Part shown: piece after piece, positions 43,121-53,545 of the stretch
Position numbering within the stretch: position 1 is the first letter of the stretch
Layout: every line of letters begins with the position of its first letter
Origin: JBEATZ01 sp041178545
GTDB taxonomy: Bacteria > Planctomycetota > UBA1135 > UBA2386
Assembly: GCA_041178545.1 (NCBI GenBank)
Contig: JBEGVB010000059.1
Span: forward strand, 1 to 62,318
Direction: 5' to 3'
Length of the DNA: 62,318 nucleotides
Notes under the pieces: generated by a model
What the model saw: only the letters and a program-made list of their open reading frames with translations
Databases searched by the model: none
Told to the model about the DNA's origin: nothing
Program-made: the position numbers and the translations under genes

Positions 43121-43867
43121 GTGAAACCGCTGCTCGAGGCACTCTTGCTGCCCCCGCTCAACGGCACGGCACTCGTGCTGCTGGGGCTCGCACTGCGGCG
43201 CTGGATGCCTCGCGTCGGGAGCCTGTTCGCATGGGCCGGCGCACTCTTGCTGCTGGTGCTGTCACTGCCGGTGACCGGTGGCACGCTCATGGCGACGCTG
43301 CAGCACGATGCAGCGTTGCCGGCCGAGGGCCCGCTGCCTGCTGCGGAGGCGATCGTGGTGGTGAGCGCCGAGTCCGACACGGCGGGTGCCGAGTTCGGCG
43401 GGCCGACCGTGGGGCGCTTCACGCTGCAACGCGTGCGTTATGCCGCAGCACTCCACCGCCGCACCGGGCTGCCGGTGCTCACCAGTGGCGGCGTACCTGC
43501 GCGCGACGTGGAGCCCATTGCCGAGTCCATGGCGCGCACGATGGAGCAGGAACTCGGCGCCACGGTGCGCTGGCGCGAGAACCGCTCCGCCGACACCTGG
43601 GAGAACGCCCGCTTCAGCGCGGACCTGCTGCGGGAGGCAGGGGTGCGGCGCATCCTGCTGGTGACCCATGCCTTCCACATGCCGCGTGCGCTGCACTGCT
43701 TCCGCGCGCAGGGACTCGAGGTCGTTGCCGCCCCCACGGCGTTCCGCGGACCCGCGTGGGAGGACCTGCGCAGCCTCAAGCCCAGCTGGTCGGGCATGCG
43801 CGACTCGTCGCTCGCACTGCACGAGCACCTCGGGATGCTCTGGTACCGGCTCAGCGGCAGGCGCTGA
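43121..43867 (+). CDS. YdcF/ElyC-like (DUF218) membrane protein
   Basis: A 248-residue protein with two N-terminal membrane segments (TALVLLGLALRRW and FAWAGALLLLVLSLPVTGG) and a C-terminal DUF218 domain. Domain marks are AIVVVSAESD, VLTSGGVPARD, ENRSADTWENARFSADLL and ILLVTHAFHMPRAL. ElyC and SanA-type relatives act in envelope biogenesis; the substrate is not known. A GTG at 43121 is taken as start; an ATG twelve codons upstream (43085) falls within three bases of the terminator hairpin. It overlaps the convergent next gene by 17 bp. Confidence 0.88.
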   Translation: MKPLLEALLLPPLNGTALVLLGLALRRWMPRVGSLFAWAGALLLLVLSLPVTGGTLMATLQHDAALPAEGPLPAAEAIVVVSAESDTAGAEFGGPTVGRFTLQRVRYAAALHRRTGLPVLTSGGVPARDVEPIAESMARTMEQELGATVRWRENRSADTWENARFSADLLREAGVRRILLVTHAFHMPRALHCFRAQGLEVVAAPTAFRGPAWEDLRSLKPSWSGMRDSSLALHEHLGMLWYRLSGRR

Positions 43868-44357
43868 CCGAACGCTGCGTGCGCAGCAGCGTGACGAGCG
43901 ACCAGGCATAGAGCGCCAGCGGGACGCCGAGCTTCAGGGCCTCCATCAGCAAGAAGCCCGTCGACCAGCCGGCATTGCCGTCCGTGCGCACCAGCCGTGC
44001 CCACTGGTACCCCCCGTACCCGGTGAGCGGCAGCGCACCCAGGACGGTGCACGCGAGCGGCCAGCGCGGATGGAAGATGCCGAGCGCGCAGTAGGCACAG
44101 GCGGCAACGCCGAGCAGGCCTCCCACCGTGAGGAACAGGTCGCTGAAGTCGAGCACCTCGCGACCCTGCTCGCGGTCGTGCTGGACCGTCACGAACTCCA
44201 CGATCCCGAACGCGATCACAACGGTGGCGGCAACGCCGAGGTAGGCCGCAACGGCGACCGACGTCCAGCGCGCCACGCGACTGCCGAGCGGCGCGGGCGC
44301 GGCAGCCGCTGCCGCCACACCCGCTTGCTGCGCGCCCCCTGCAGCGCCTGCGCTCAC
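43851..44357 (-). CDS. Small polytopic membrane protein of unknown function
   Basis: A 168-residue protein starting at a GTG that overlaps the stop of the PKD gene (GTGA). After an Ala-rich cytoplasmic lead it has about four membrane segments (VAVAAYLGVAATVVIAFGIV, LTVGGLLGVAACAYCALGIF, LACTVLGALPLTGYGGYQW and LKLGVPLALYAWSLVTLL). No family is recognised. Its translational coupling to the PKD protein suggests a link with that protein's export or anchoring, but this is only positional. Confidence 0.75.
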   Translation of the reverse strand: MSAGAAGGAQQAGVAAAAAAPAPLGSRVARWTSVAVAAYLGVAATVVIAFGIVEFVTVQHDREQGREVLDFSDLFLTVGGLLGVAACAYCALGIFHPRWPLACTVLGALPLTGYGGYQWARLVRTDGNAGWSTGFLLMEALKLGVPLALYAWSLVTLLRTQRSVSACR

Positions 44358-46360
44358 TGACCGATGATCGCAGCCGCCGCGTCGGAGGTGACGAAGCCGA
44401 GCAGGTTGGCGACCGGGTCGGCAACGAATGCCTGCGAGTAGAACTGCGTGCACAGCAGGCTGGCCGAGGCCGGGATGGTGAGCGTCCAGTTGGCGCGCCC
44501 GCCCAGGCCCACGATGAGGTTGGTCGCGTCCGGGCTCACGTTGCCAAAGCAACCGGGTGCGCCGAACAGCGTGAGGTCGAGGGGCAGCGGGCCGAATGCC
44601 GAGGACGTGCGGCTGAATCCCAGCGCCACGATGGCCGCGTTCACCGGCAGGTTGGTGAAGGTGACGTTCATCGCGTTGCCGATGCGCGGCAGGCTGGATG
44701 CACCGTTGCCGGGCACGCCGTTGGCGCCCGCGCAGCCGGCGGCAAAGAACCCGTAGCCAGCGTCGCTGGTGAGCGAGCAGGTCGAGTAGTTGATCACGCC
44801 GTTCCACATGCGCGGGGTGTACTGGGTGCCGGTGGCGAACACCGGCTCGGCCATGGTGAGCCCGCCGGTCACGCTGAGGTCGCTGTTGGTGACCGTGACC
44901 ACCTGGCCGAGGTTGGAGTAGACCGGCGAGGCACCCGTCTGGCGGACGCACAGGCCGTGCGTGCCGGCAGGCAGGTAGATCGACGGCTGGAACTGGACGA
45001 ACGTGCGGCCGTTGGTGCCGCGCGAGGTGGCCACGACGTTGGCGACCTGGCGCCACTGGTTGATGTCGGCCTGCTTGCCGGTGTAACCGCCCTGGGCCAC
45101 GTAGACGTCGACGGTCACCGGGCTGCCCACGGGCACGGCGCTGTTGATGTGCATCGAGGACACCGAGATGCCCTGCGGGTTGGTCACGTTCACGTCGACG
45201 AAGTTGGCGCCGCCGGTCGAGGTGGCGGCGATGACGAGGCCGCCGCCGAACGCGGTCTGCAGCGCATTGCTGATGGCGATGTAGCGCTGTGTGGTGGCCG
45301 TGGGCTGGCAGGCGCGGCCTGCCGTCAGGCGAGCGTTGACCTCGCCGAAGGGCGGCTGGGTCGTGTACGCGAACACGGGGTTCTGCAGCGTCGAGTCGGT
45401 GATGCCGTCACCGTCCAGGTCCCAGTCCCAGGTCGTGGGCGTGGGTGAAGAGGTGTCGGTGAACTGGAGCGTGTTGGGCGCGACCAGCGCGTAGGTGAAC
45501 GAGGGCACCACGATGTCGGTCTGGATGTAGTTGGTCTTGGTGACCTGCGTCGGCGCAACCGAGTCGATGACGGTCATCGAGACCGTGTAGTTGCCGCAGT
45601 TGGTGTAGACCCAAGTCGGGTTGGCACCGTTGCCGTCGGGGATGCCGTCCCCGTCGAAGTCCCACACGTATGCCGTGATGCCACCCGGGTTGGACGATGC
45701 AGCACGGCTGCGGAACTGGACCGTGAGCGGCGAGGCTCCGCGCGTGGGCGTGGCGGTGAAGTCCGCGGACACCGAGGCAGTCGTGTAGTGCACGGCCACG
45801 TTGGCCATGCGCGGCGAGTTGCCCGCCGCCGTGCCGCCGAAGGGGTCGGTGGTGAGCGAGGTGCGCGAGCGGCCGAAGGTGAAGTCGAGCGTGAGGTCGG
45901 CGTTGGTGAAGGTGAGCGGCAGCACCGGTGCCGTGTTCGGGTTGGTGTAGACCGGGTTGAGGCTCACGTGGTGCATGGCGATCCCGTAGCGGCCGAAGGC
46001 GAGCGGGACCGGGTTGGTGAGCAGGACCTGGGTGCGTGCGCCGGCGGCGGTCACCTGCTGGGTGTTGACCAGCGTCCACGCCGCTGCATTGGTCTGGAAG
46101 CCGTTGGCGGTGCCGCCCACGGCGGTGACGTACACGGCAAAGGTGCCACTCGAGCCCGCGGGTGCGTTCGTGTTGATGTCGAACCGGTCGATGATGATCC
46201 CGGTCGGGCTGATCACGTCGATGTCGAAGTACATCGTGGCTGCCGCCGGGGCCGGGTTGGAGATCACGAGGCCGCCGCGGAACGTGGACTCGATCGGCGA
46301 CTGTGCGACGAGGGCCGCGGGCGCCGCGGCGAGGAGGACCAGCAGGGGGAGGGCTTTCAT
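44354..46360 (-). CDS. Secreted PKD-domain protein with duplicated beta domain
   Basis: A 668-residue exported protein. After a signal peptide (MKALPLLVLLAAAPAALVAQ), a beta domain of about 165 residues (FRGGLVISNPAPAAATMYFD) is followed by two PKD domains (AYVWDFDGDGIPDGNG and TTWDWDLDGDGITDST, each with the WDxDGDGI calcium-type loop). A second copy of the first domain (FGGGLVIAATSTGGANFVDV) then leads to a C-terminal Cys-containing domain (GYGFFAAGCAGANGVPG and PLPLDLTLFGAPGCFG). The last domain type is frequent at the ends of planctomycete secreted proteins. PKD domains usually mediate binding to surfaces or polymers. No enzyme domain is seen. Confidence 0.85.
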   Translation of the reverse strand: MKALPLLVLLAAAPAALVAQSPIESTFRGGLVISNPAPAAATMYFDIDVISPTGIIIDRFDINTNAPAGSSGTFAVYVTAVGGTANGFQTNAAAWTLVNTQQVTAAGARTQVLLTNPVPLAFGRYGIAMHHVSLNPVYTNPNTAPVLPLTFTNADLTLDFTFGRSRTSLTTDPFGGTAAGNSPRMANVAVHYTTASVSADFTATPTRGASPLTVQFRSRAASSNPGGITAYVWDFDGDGIPDGNGANPTWVYTNCGNYTVSMTVIDSVAPTQVTKTNYIQTDIVVPSFTYALVAPNTLQFTDTSSPTPTTWDWDLDGDGITDSTLQNPVFAYTTQPPFGEVNARLTAGRACQPTATTQRYIAISNALQTAFGGGLVIAATSTGGANFVDVNVTNPQGISVSSMHINSAVPVGSPVTVDVYVAQGGYTGKQADINQWRQVANVVATSRGTNGRTFVQFQPSIYLPAGTHGLCVRQTGASPVYSNLGQVVTVTNSDLSVTGGLTMAEPVFATGTQYTPRMWNGVINYSTCSLTSDAGYGFFAAGCAGANGVPGNGASSLPRIGNAMNVTFTNLPVNAAIVALGFSRTSSAFGPLPLDLTLFGAPGCFGNVSPDATNLIVGLGGRANWTLTIPASASLLCTQFYSQAFVADPVANLLGFVTSDAAAAIIGQ

Positions 46361-46451
46361 GGGGTGCGCAGGAGCATACCCCTCGCTGCGGGGCGCGAGG
46401 GGCCACCGCACCGGCCGGAATCGTCGACATGGCCCTTGCATTCCCCGGCGC

Positions 46452-46490
46452 AATGCATATTCATGCGCCCCTTCTGCATAAGTATGCAAG
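46452..46490 (+). promoter_or_regulatory. Pair of ARG boxes (ArgR operator) at the argR start
   Basis: Two inverted repeats, AATGCATATTCATGCG (46452-46467) and TCTGCATAAGTATGCAA (46473-46489), fit the ARG-box pattern TGNAT-n4-ATNCA. Their centres (46460.5 and 46481.5) are 21 bp apart, the spacing at which one ArgR hexamer binds two boxes in E. coli. The second box covers the argR ATG. Autoregulation of argR and arginine-dependent repression of the arg operon follow by inference. Confidence 0.75.
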
Positions 46491-46978
46491 TTCGGCCCTC
46501 CCCCTCCCAGACCCGTGACAGCCGCCGCGAGCGCATCCTCGCGTGCATCGGCCGGGAGCGCGTGCGCAACCAGGCCGAGCTGCAGCAACTGCTTGAGGCC
46601 GAAGGCTTTGCCGTGAACCAGGCAACGCTGTCGCGCGACCTGCGCGACCTCGGCGTGGTGAAGGGCCCCGAGGGCTACGAACTCCCCACTGGCGCCCCGA
46701 CCCCGGAGACCTCTGGCAGCAGCCTGTGGCATGCCGTGCACGCGTGGTTGCTGAGTGCGGTGGCGGCCCAGAACCTGGTGGTCGTCAGGACGCCGCCCAG
46801 CGGTGCGTCCCCCATGGCGTTGGCGCTCGACCGCACACCACCAGACGGCATGGTGGGGACCATCGCTGGCGACGACACCGTGCTCGCCGTCTGCACCGAC
46901 ACCGGCAAGGCGCGTTCGATCGTGCGCCGGCTGCTGGCCCTGAAGGCCATGGGCGCGCAGGGGAACAACCAAACGTGA
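46484..46978 (+). CDS. argR: Arginine repressor ArgR
   Basis: A 164-residue regulator that binds ARG boxes when arginine is plentiful. The N-terminal winged helix (RRERILACIGRERVRNQAEL and VNQATLSRDLRDLGVVKG) is followed by the hexamerisation and arginine-binding domain with GTIAGDDTVLAVC. The ATG at 46484 lies inside the second ARG box. An in-frame ATG at 46463 would add seven residues but falls inside the first box. It is the first gene of the arg operon and overlaps argC (GTGA). Confidence 0.93.
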   Translation: MQVRPSPSQTRDSRRERILACIGRERVRNQAELQQLLEAEGFAVNQATLSRDLRDLGVVKGPEGYELPTGAPTPETSGSSLWHAVHAWLLSAVAAQNLVVVRTPPSGASPMALALDRTPPDGMVGTIAGDDTVLAVCTDTGKARSIVRRLLALKAMGAQGNNQT

Positions 46979-47961
46979 AGAAGAAGGCCGCCATCGTCGG
47001 CGCCTCGGGCTACACCGGGCGCGAACTCCTCCACTGGCTCCACCGCCATCCCCACCTCGAGGCGAGCGTGGTGATGACCGCACGTGCGGGAGCCACACCC
47101 GAACCGGCCGCCCACCCGGGCGAGGACCCCATCGACCCGCTCGACGTGGAACGCCTGCGCTCGGTCGACGGCGTGTTCCTGTGCACGCCGCACGGTGCCG
47201 CGAGCGAACTCGCCAAGGCTGCGCTTGCCATGGGCCGCAAGGTCGTCGACCTCAGTGCAGACTTCCGCCTGCGCGACCCGCAGACCTACGCAAGGACCTA
47301 CGGCAGCCCGCACCCGGCGCCCGACCTGCTGGCGCAGGCCGTCTACGGGCTGACCGAGCACGCACGCGATGCCGTGGCAGGGTGCTCGCTGCTCGCCAAC
47401 CCGGGCTGCTACCCGACCTCGATCCTGCTGCCGTTGTTGCCGCTGCTGCAGGGTGGCATGGTCGACGCCACGGCGCCCATCATCGCCGACGCCAAGAGCG
47501 GCGTGTCGGGCGCAGGCAAGTCGCCCACTGACCGCACCATCTTCGGCGCCGTGCACGAGACATTCTGTGCCTATGGCGTCGGCAACCACCGCCACACGCC
47601 CGAGATCCACCAGGGCGCGGGCACGGACCGGATCGTGTTCGTGCCGCACCTGCTGCCGGTGTTCCGCGGCATCCTGTCGACGATCTACGTCACGCCGGCG
47701 CGCGGCCACACGGCGGACACGATCCGCGAGGCGCTGCGCAGCCGCTACGACGGCGAGCGCTTCGTGAAGGTCTACGGCAAGGGCATGCCGGAGCTGCGCT
47801 GGGTGCAGCACACCAACCAGTGCCACATGGCGGTCGCCGCGTGCGGCAGCCAGGTGGTCGTCGTGAGCGCCATCGACAACCTGCTCAAGGGTGCGTCGGG
47901 GCAGGCCATCCAGAACATGAACCTGATGCTCGGCCTCGCGGAGGCGGAGGGACTGCAGTGA
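46975..47961 (+). CDS. argC: N-acetyl-gamma-glutamyl-phosphate reductase ArgC
   Basis: A 328-residue NADPH-dependent enzyme that reduces N-acetylglutamyl phosphate to the semialdehyde, the third step to ornithine. The N-terminal nucleotide fold starts AAIVGASGYTGRELLHWL. Cys145 in NPGCYPTS is the catalytic thiol. DAKSGVSGAGK and the His in NHRHTPEIHQ are intact. GTG start overlapping the argR stop. Length is normal for the shorter ArgC class. Confidence 0.97.
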   Translation: MKKKAAIVGASGYTGRELLHWLHRHPHLEASVVMTARAGATPEPAAHPGEDPIDPLDVERLRSVDGVFLCTPHGAASELAKAALAMGRKVVDLSADFRLRDPQTYARTYGSPHPAPDLLAQAVYGLTEHARDAVAGCSLLANPGCYPTSILLPLLPLLQGGMVDATAPIIADAKSGVSGAGKSPTDRTIFGAVHETFCAYGVGNHRHTPEIHQGAGTDRIVFVPHLLPVFRGILSTIYVTPARGHTADTIREALRSRYDGERFVKVYGKGMPELRWVQHTNQCHMAVAACGSQVVVVSAIDNLLKGASGQAIQNMNLMLGLAEAEGLQ

Positions 47962-48767
47962 GGATCCTCGTCAAGATCGGCGGCGCCCAGCTCGAACAAC
48001 CGGAGCCTCGCGCCCAGCTGTGTGCAGCCATCGCGCGCGCCCGCTCCGAGGGCCACGAGGTCGTGGTCGTGCACGGCGGCGGCAACCAGATCCGCACGGT
48101 CACCCGTGCGCTCAACCTGCAGGAACAGTACGTCGACGGCTTGCGCGTCACGGACGCGGCCACCGCAGAGGTGGTGCTCATGGTGCTGGGCGGCCAGGTG
48201 AACCGAACCCTCGTTGCCGCACTGCAGCAGGCAGGCGTGCAGGCCGTGGGGCTGAGCGGTGCCGACGGGGCAACCTTCACTGCGCGCAAACTGGAGCGCG
48301 AGGGCGCCGACCTCGGCTACGTGGGCGCGGTCGACACCGTCCGGCCCCAGCTGGTGCACTCGCTGCTCGCGGCCGGCTACGTGCCCGTGATCGCGACGGT
48401 GGCGCCCGGCATCCGCAGCCCCGCCGGAGACCCGTTCTACAACCTCAATGCCGACCACGCGGCAGGCCCGCTGTGCAAGGCCCTGTGCTGCGACGCCCTG
48501 CTGTTCCTCACCGACGTCGAGGGTGTGCTGGACGGCTCGCGGCAGCGGATCCCACACCTCACGCCCGAGTCGTCGGCCGAACTGGTGCGGACGGGCGTGG
48601 CGAAGGGCGGCATGCTGCCCAAGCTCGAGGCCGCGTGGATGGCCGCGCGGGAGAACCCGCAGGCACTGGTCAAGATCGCTCCTGCGGGGGCACAGGATGC
48701 CGTGCTCGCAGCACTGCGCCAGAACAGCGGGACCTCGTTCCGCACGGTGGAGGTGGCTCGTGGATGA
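47958..48767 (+). CDS. argB: Acetylglutamate kinase ArgB
   Basis: A 269-residue amino-acid kinase that phosphorylates N-acetylglutamate. The glycine loops ILVKIGGAQLE and VVVHGGGNQIR and the VGLSGADGATFTA block bind ATP and substrate. FLTDVEGVLDG and KGGMLPKLEAA are present. It lacks the N-terminal helix (about 20 residues) linked to arginine-sensitive hexamers, so feedback inhibition may fall on another step. GTG start overlaps the argC stop (GTGA). Confidence 0.96.
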   Translation: MRILVKIGGAQLEQPEPRAQLCAAIARARSEGHEVVVVHGGGNQIRTVTRALNLQEQYVDGLRVTDAATAEVVLMVLGGQVNRTLVAALQQAGVQAVGLSGADGATFTARKLEREGADLGYVGAVDTVRPQLVHSLLAAGYVPVIATVAPGIRSPAGDPFYNLNADHAAGPLCKALCCDALLFLTDVEGVLDGSRQRIPHLTPESSAELVRTGVAKGGMLPKLEAAWMAARENPQALVKIAPAGAQDAVLAALRQNSGTSFRTVEVARG

Positions 48768-48774
48768 GGGCGTG

Positions 48775-49944
48775 ATGAAGACGTACGCACGCATGCCTGA
48801 GGTGTTCACCTCCGGTTGCGGTGCGGTCCTGGTGACCGAGGACGGCAAGCAGTTCCTCGACTTCCTCGCGGGCATCGCCGTGTCGGCGCTGGGGCACGCG
48901 GACCCCGAGCTGGTGGCCGCGCTGCGCGACCAGGTCGGCAAGGTCGTGCACCTGAGCAACCTGTTCCGCCACCCCTACACCGAGGCCGTTGCCACCCGCC
49001 TGTGCCGCCTGACGGGCATGGGTGCCGCGTTCTTCACCAACAGCGGCACCGAGGCCATGGAGTGCGCGCTCAAGCTTGCGCGCAAGGCCATGCACGTGCG
49101 CGGCACCCCGCACCGCACCAGTTTCGTGGCGATCGAGGGCGGCTTCCACGGCCGCACGATGGGCGCCGTGTCGCTCACCCACAACGAGAAGTACCGCAAG
49201 CCGTTCGCCCCGCTGCTCGACGTCACCTGGGTCGCTCCCGGCGACGTGGAGGGCCTTGCCCGCGTGCTCCGCGAGAAGCAGCCAGCGGCGCTCGTGCTCG
49301 AGCCGGTCCAGGGCGAGGGCGGCATCCGCGACCTCGGCGCCGACTTCCTCCGCGCGGCGCGCAGGCTGTGCGACGAGACGGGAACCCTGCTGGTGCACGA
49401 CGAGGTGCAGTGCGGCTGCGGCCGCACCGGCGACTTCCTCGGCGCCATGGCACACGGTGTCACGCCCGACGTGGTGGTCCTCGCCAAGCCGATCGCCGCG
49501 GGCCTGCCCATGGGGGCATGCCTCGCCTCTGCAGCCCTTGCCGACACGTTCGCACCCGGCGAGCACGGCTCCACCTTTGCGGGCGGCCCGCTCGTGTGCC
49601 GTGCAGCACTCGTGTTCCTGCAGCGCATCGAGGAAGGCGGACTGATGGCCAACGTGCGGGAACGCGGTGCCCAGCTGCGCATGGGGCTGGAGCAGCTGCA
49701 ACGCGAGTTCCCGACCCTCGTGCGCGAGGTGCGCGGTCGCGGCCTGATGCTGGGACTGCGCATGCACCACTCGGGCAAGGAGTTCCAGCAGGGCCTCTAC
49801 CGTGCCGGGGTGATGACCAACCTGACCGCAGGCGACGTGATCCGCATCGTCCCGCCCTACGTCGTCACGGCCGAGCAGGTCGACATGGCCGTCTCCCGGA
49901 TGCGCGAAGTGCTCTCCTCCCTCCCCGTGGAAGTGAAGTCATGA
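48775..49944 (+). CDS. argD: Acetylornithine aminotransferase ArgD
   Basis: A 389-residue class III PLP aminotransferase that converts N-acetylglutamate semialdehyde to N-acetylornithine. Lys238 in VVLAKPIAAGLPMG holds PLP; the EPVQGEGG and VHDEVQCGCGRTG blocks surround the cofactor. The ATG at 48775, four bases after GAGGG, was chosen; GTGs at 48760 and 48772 are alternatives, the first overlapping argB. It overlaps argF by four bases (ATGA). Confidence 0.95.
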   Translation: MKTYARMPEVFTSGCGAVLVTEDGKQFLDFLAGIAVSALGHADPELVAALRDQVGKVVHLSNLFRHPYTEAVATRLCRLTGMGAAFFTNSGTEAMECALKLARKAMHVRGTPHRTSFVAIEGGFHGRTMGAVSLTHNEKYRKPFAPLLDVTWVAPGDVEGLARVLREKQPAALVLEPVQGEGGIRDLGADFLRAARRLCDETGTLLVHDEVQCGCGRTGDFLGAMAHGVTPDVVVLAKPIAAGLPMGACLASAALADTFAPGEHGSTFAGGPLVCRAALVFLQRIEEGGLMANVRERGAQLRMGLEQLQREFPTLVREVRGRGLMLGLRMHHSGKEFQQGLYRAGVMTNLTAGDVIRIVPPYVVTAEQVDMAVSRMREVLSSLPVEVKS

Positions 49945-50888
49945 CCGTCGCCGAACTCGATCTCACGCGCCTCTCCGTCAAGGACATGCTCTGCACCTCG
50001 CAGCTCAAGCTGGAGGACATCGAGCGCATCTTCCGCACCGCAGCGGCACTCAAGGCCGGGCGCGAGCTGCACACGGACGTGCTGCGGCACAAGCGACTAG
50101 CGATGATCTTCGAGAAGGACTCGCTGCGCACGCGCTTCACCTTCGACATCGGCATGCAAGACCTGGGCGGAAGCGCCGTGTTCATGGACCACCGCGACGC
50201 ACGCCTCGGCTCGCGCGAGTCCATCAAGGACATGGCCAAGAACCTGGAGCGCTGGGTGCACGGCATCGTGGCCCGCACCTTCAAGCACCGCGTGCTGGAG
50301 GAGCTGGCCCATTACGCCGACATCCCGGTGATCAACGGCCTCAGCGACTCGTTCCACCCCTGCCAGTCCCTCAGCGACTTCTTCACCCTGACGGAGAAGT
50401 GGGGCTCGGTCCGCGGGCGCACGCTCACCTACGTGGGCGACGGCAACAACACCTGCCACTCGCTGATCCACACGGCCGCGAAGCTGGGGGCCAACATCAA
50501 GGTCTGCTCCCCCGAGGGCTACGAGCCCAACTCGCGCGTGGTCAACGAGGCCATGCGCACGGCACTCGAGACCGGCTCGCGCATCGAGATCCTCAACGAC
50601 CCGGATGCCGCGGCCGACGGGGCCGACGCCATCTACACCGACGTGTGGGCGTCGATGGGCCAGGAGGACGAGATCGAGGAGCGCAACGGCATCTTCGCGC
50701 CCTACCAGGTCGACGAGGAGATGATGTCGCGCGCCAACCAAGGCGCGTTGTTCATGCACTGCCTCCCCGCGCACCGCGGCTGGGAGGTCACGGCCGAGGT
50801 CATGGATGGCGACCAGTCGGTCGTCTACGACATCGCCGAGAACCGCCTGCACATCCAGAAGGCCGTCATGGCCCTGCTCATGCACTGA
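49941..50888 (+). CDS. argF: Ornithine carbamoyltransferase ArgF
   Basis: A 315-residue enzyme that makes citrulline from ornithine and carbamoyl phosphate. The carbamoyl-phosphate loop is FEKDSLRTRFTF (SxRTR form), followed by HPCQSLSDF, the ornithine loop DVWASMGQE and HCLPAHRG. All agree with true OTCases rather than N-acetyl- or N-succinylornithine enzymes. ATG overlaps the argD stop. A 50-bp gap without clear signals separates it from argG. Confidence 0.96.
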   Translation: MTVAELDLTRLSVKDMLCTSQLKLEDIERIFRTAAALKAGRELHTDVLRHKRLAMIFEKDSLRTRFTFDIGMQDLGGSAVFMDHRDARLGSRESIKDMAKNLERWVHGIVARTFKHRVLEELAHYADIPVINGLSDSFHPCQSLSDFFTLTEKWGSVRGRTLTYVGDGNNTCHSLIHTAAKLGANIKVCSPEGYEPNSRVVNEAMRTALETGSRIEILNDPDAAADGADAIYTDVWASMGQEDEIEERNGIFAPYQVDEEMMSRANQGALFMHCLPAHRGWEVTAEVMDGDQSVVYDIAENRLHIQKAVMALLMH

Positions 50889-50938
50889 GCACCGACGGCC
50901 CACCCTCCCGCCACGCATCCCCCAACCACGACCCCTCC

Positions 50939-52140
<1,202 letters not shown>

Positions 52141-52144
<4 letters not shown>

Positions 52145-53544
52145 GCAAGGCAGGACAGATGTGGGGCGGCCGCTTCAGCGGCCGCCTCCACCCCGAGTTC
52201 GAGGAGTTCCAGAAGAGCCTGCCGATCGACCATGTACTGGCGTTCGCGGACCTCGAGGTCAACCATGCCTGGGCCGGTGCCCTGGGCGAGGCAGGCGTGC
52301 TCACCAAGACGGACGTGAAGAAGGTCCGCAGTGCGATCGAGAAGATCGCCAAGCAGTGGGAACAGGATGGCATCCCCCACGACGACCCTGCAGAGGACGT
52401 CCACAGCCTCGTCGAGAAGACCCTTGCCAAGCACGTGGGCGACCTCGCCAAGCGCATCCACACCGGCAGGAGCCGCAACGACCAGGTCGCAACCGACCTG
52501 CGCATCTACCTGCGCAACCGGTCGATCGGCCTGGTGACGGCACTGCAGGAACTGGTCGAGGCGCTGGTGCGCATGGCCGGTCGGCACGCCGACCTGCCGC
52601 TGCCCGGCTTCACCCACATGCAGCGGGCCCAGCCGGTCACCGTGGGCCACCATGCACTTGCCTACGTCGAGATGCTGTGGCGCGACCGCGGGCGCATCAC
52701 CGATGCATGGCACCGCATGAACCAGTGCCCGCTCGGCTCCGGCGCGCTCGCCGGCACCGCGCTGGACATCGACCGTGAGAAGTTGGCGCAGGAACTCAAC
52801 TTCGACGGCGGCGCCACGCGCAACAGCCTTGATGCCACGGCGGACCGCGATGCGGCGACCGAGCTCACGTTCGCGTGCGCGATGACCATGGTCCACCTGT
52901 CGCGGCTGTGCGAGGACGCGATCTTCTACGCCTCCTACGAGTGCCGATACCTCACCTTCACCGACGCGGTGTCGACAGGCTCCAGCCTCATGCCGCAGAA
53001 GCGCAACCCCGACGCGATGGAGCTGGTACGCGGCCACACCGGCAAGGTGGTCGGCATGCTCCAGGCACTCCTCGTGCTGCAGAAGGGCCTGCCGCTCGCC
53101 TACAACCGCGACCTGCAGGAGGACAAGGAGTCCGTCATCGGTGCCGTGGGCACGACCATCCAGTGCCTGCGCATCGCGACGATCGCCGTCGAGTCCATGC
53201 AGTGGGACGAGGCTCGCTGCCGTGCGGCTGCCGAGACCGGGTACCTCAACGCAACCGACCTGGCCGACCTGCTGGTGGCAGCGGGCGTGTCGTTCCGCGA
53301 CGCGCACGAGATCGTCGGCAAGGCCGTCAACCGGGCCGTGGAACTCGGCGTGGAGCTGCAGGACCTGCCCGAGGCCGACCGCAAGAAGCTGCTGCCGGCC
53401 GTCAAGGGCGACCTGCGCGAACAGCTGGGAGCCAAGGCGGTCCTCGCCCGTCGCAACGCACTCGGCGGCACGTCGCCGCAGCGGGTCCGCGAGCAGGTGG
53501 CGGCGTGGGAAGAGATCATCTCCGCATGGCACGAGGAGGACTGA
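52141..53544 (+). CDS. argH: Argininosuccinate lyase ArgH
   Basis: A 467-residue lyase of the fumarase/aspartase superfamily that releases arginine and fumarate. The N-terminus MWGGRFSG, the block HTGRSRNDQVATDLR and the flexible loop TGSSLMPQKRNPD with the catalytic Ser are present. GTG start overlaps the argG stop. It is followed after one base by a GNAT gene that in some bacteria is fused to argH. Confidence 0.97.
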
Positions 53545-53545
53545 G

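Noticed and set aside
50889..50938. Second promoter or operator between argF and argG
   Set aside because: The 50-bp gap shows no ARG box, no -10-like AT-rich block and no hairpin.
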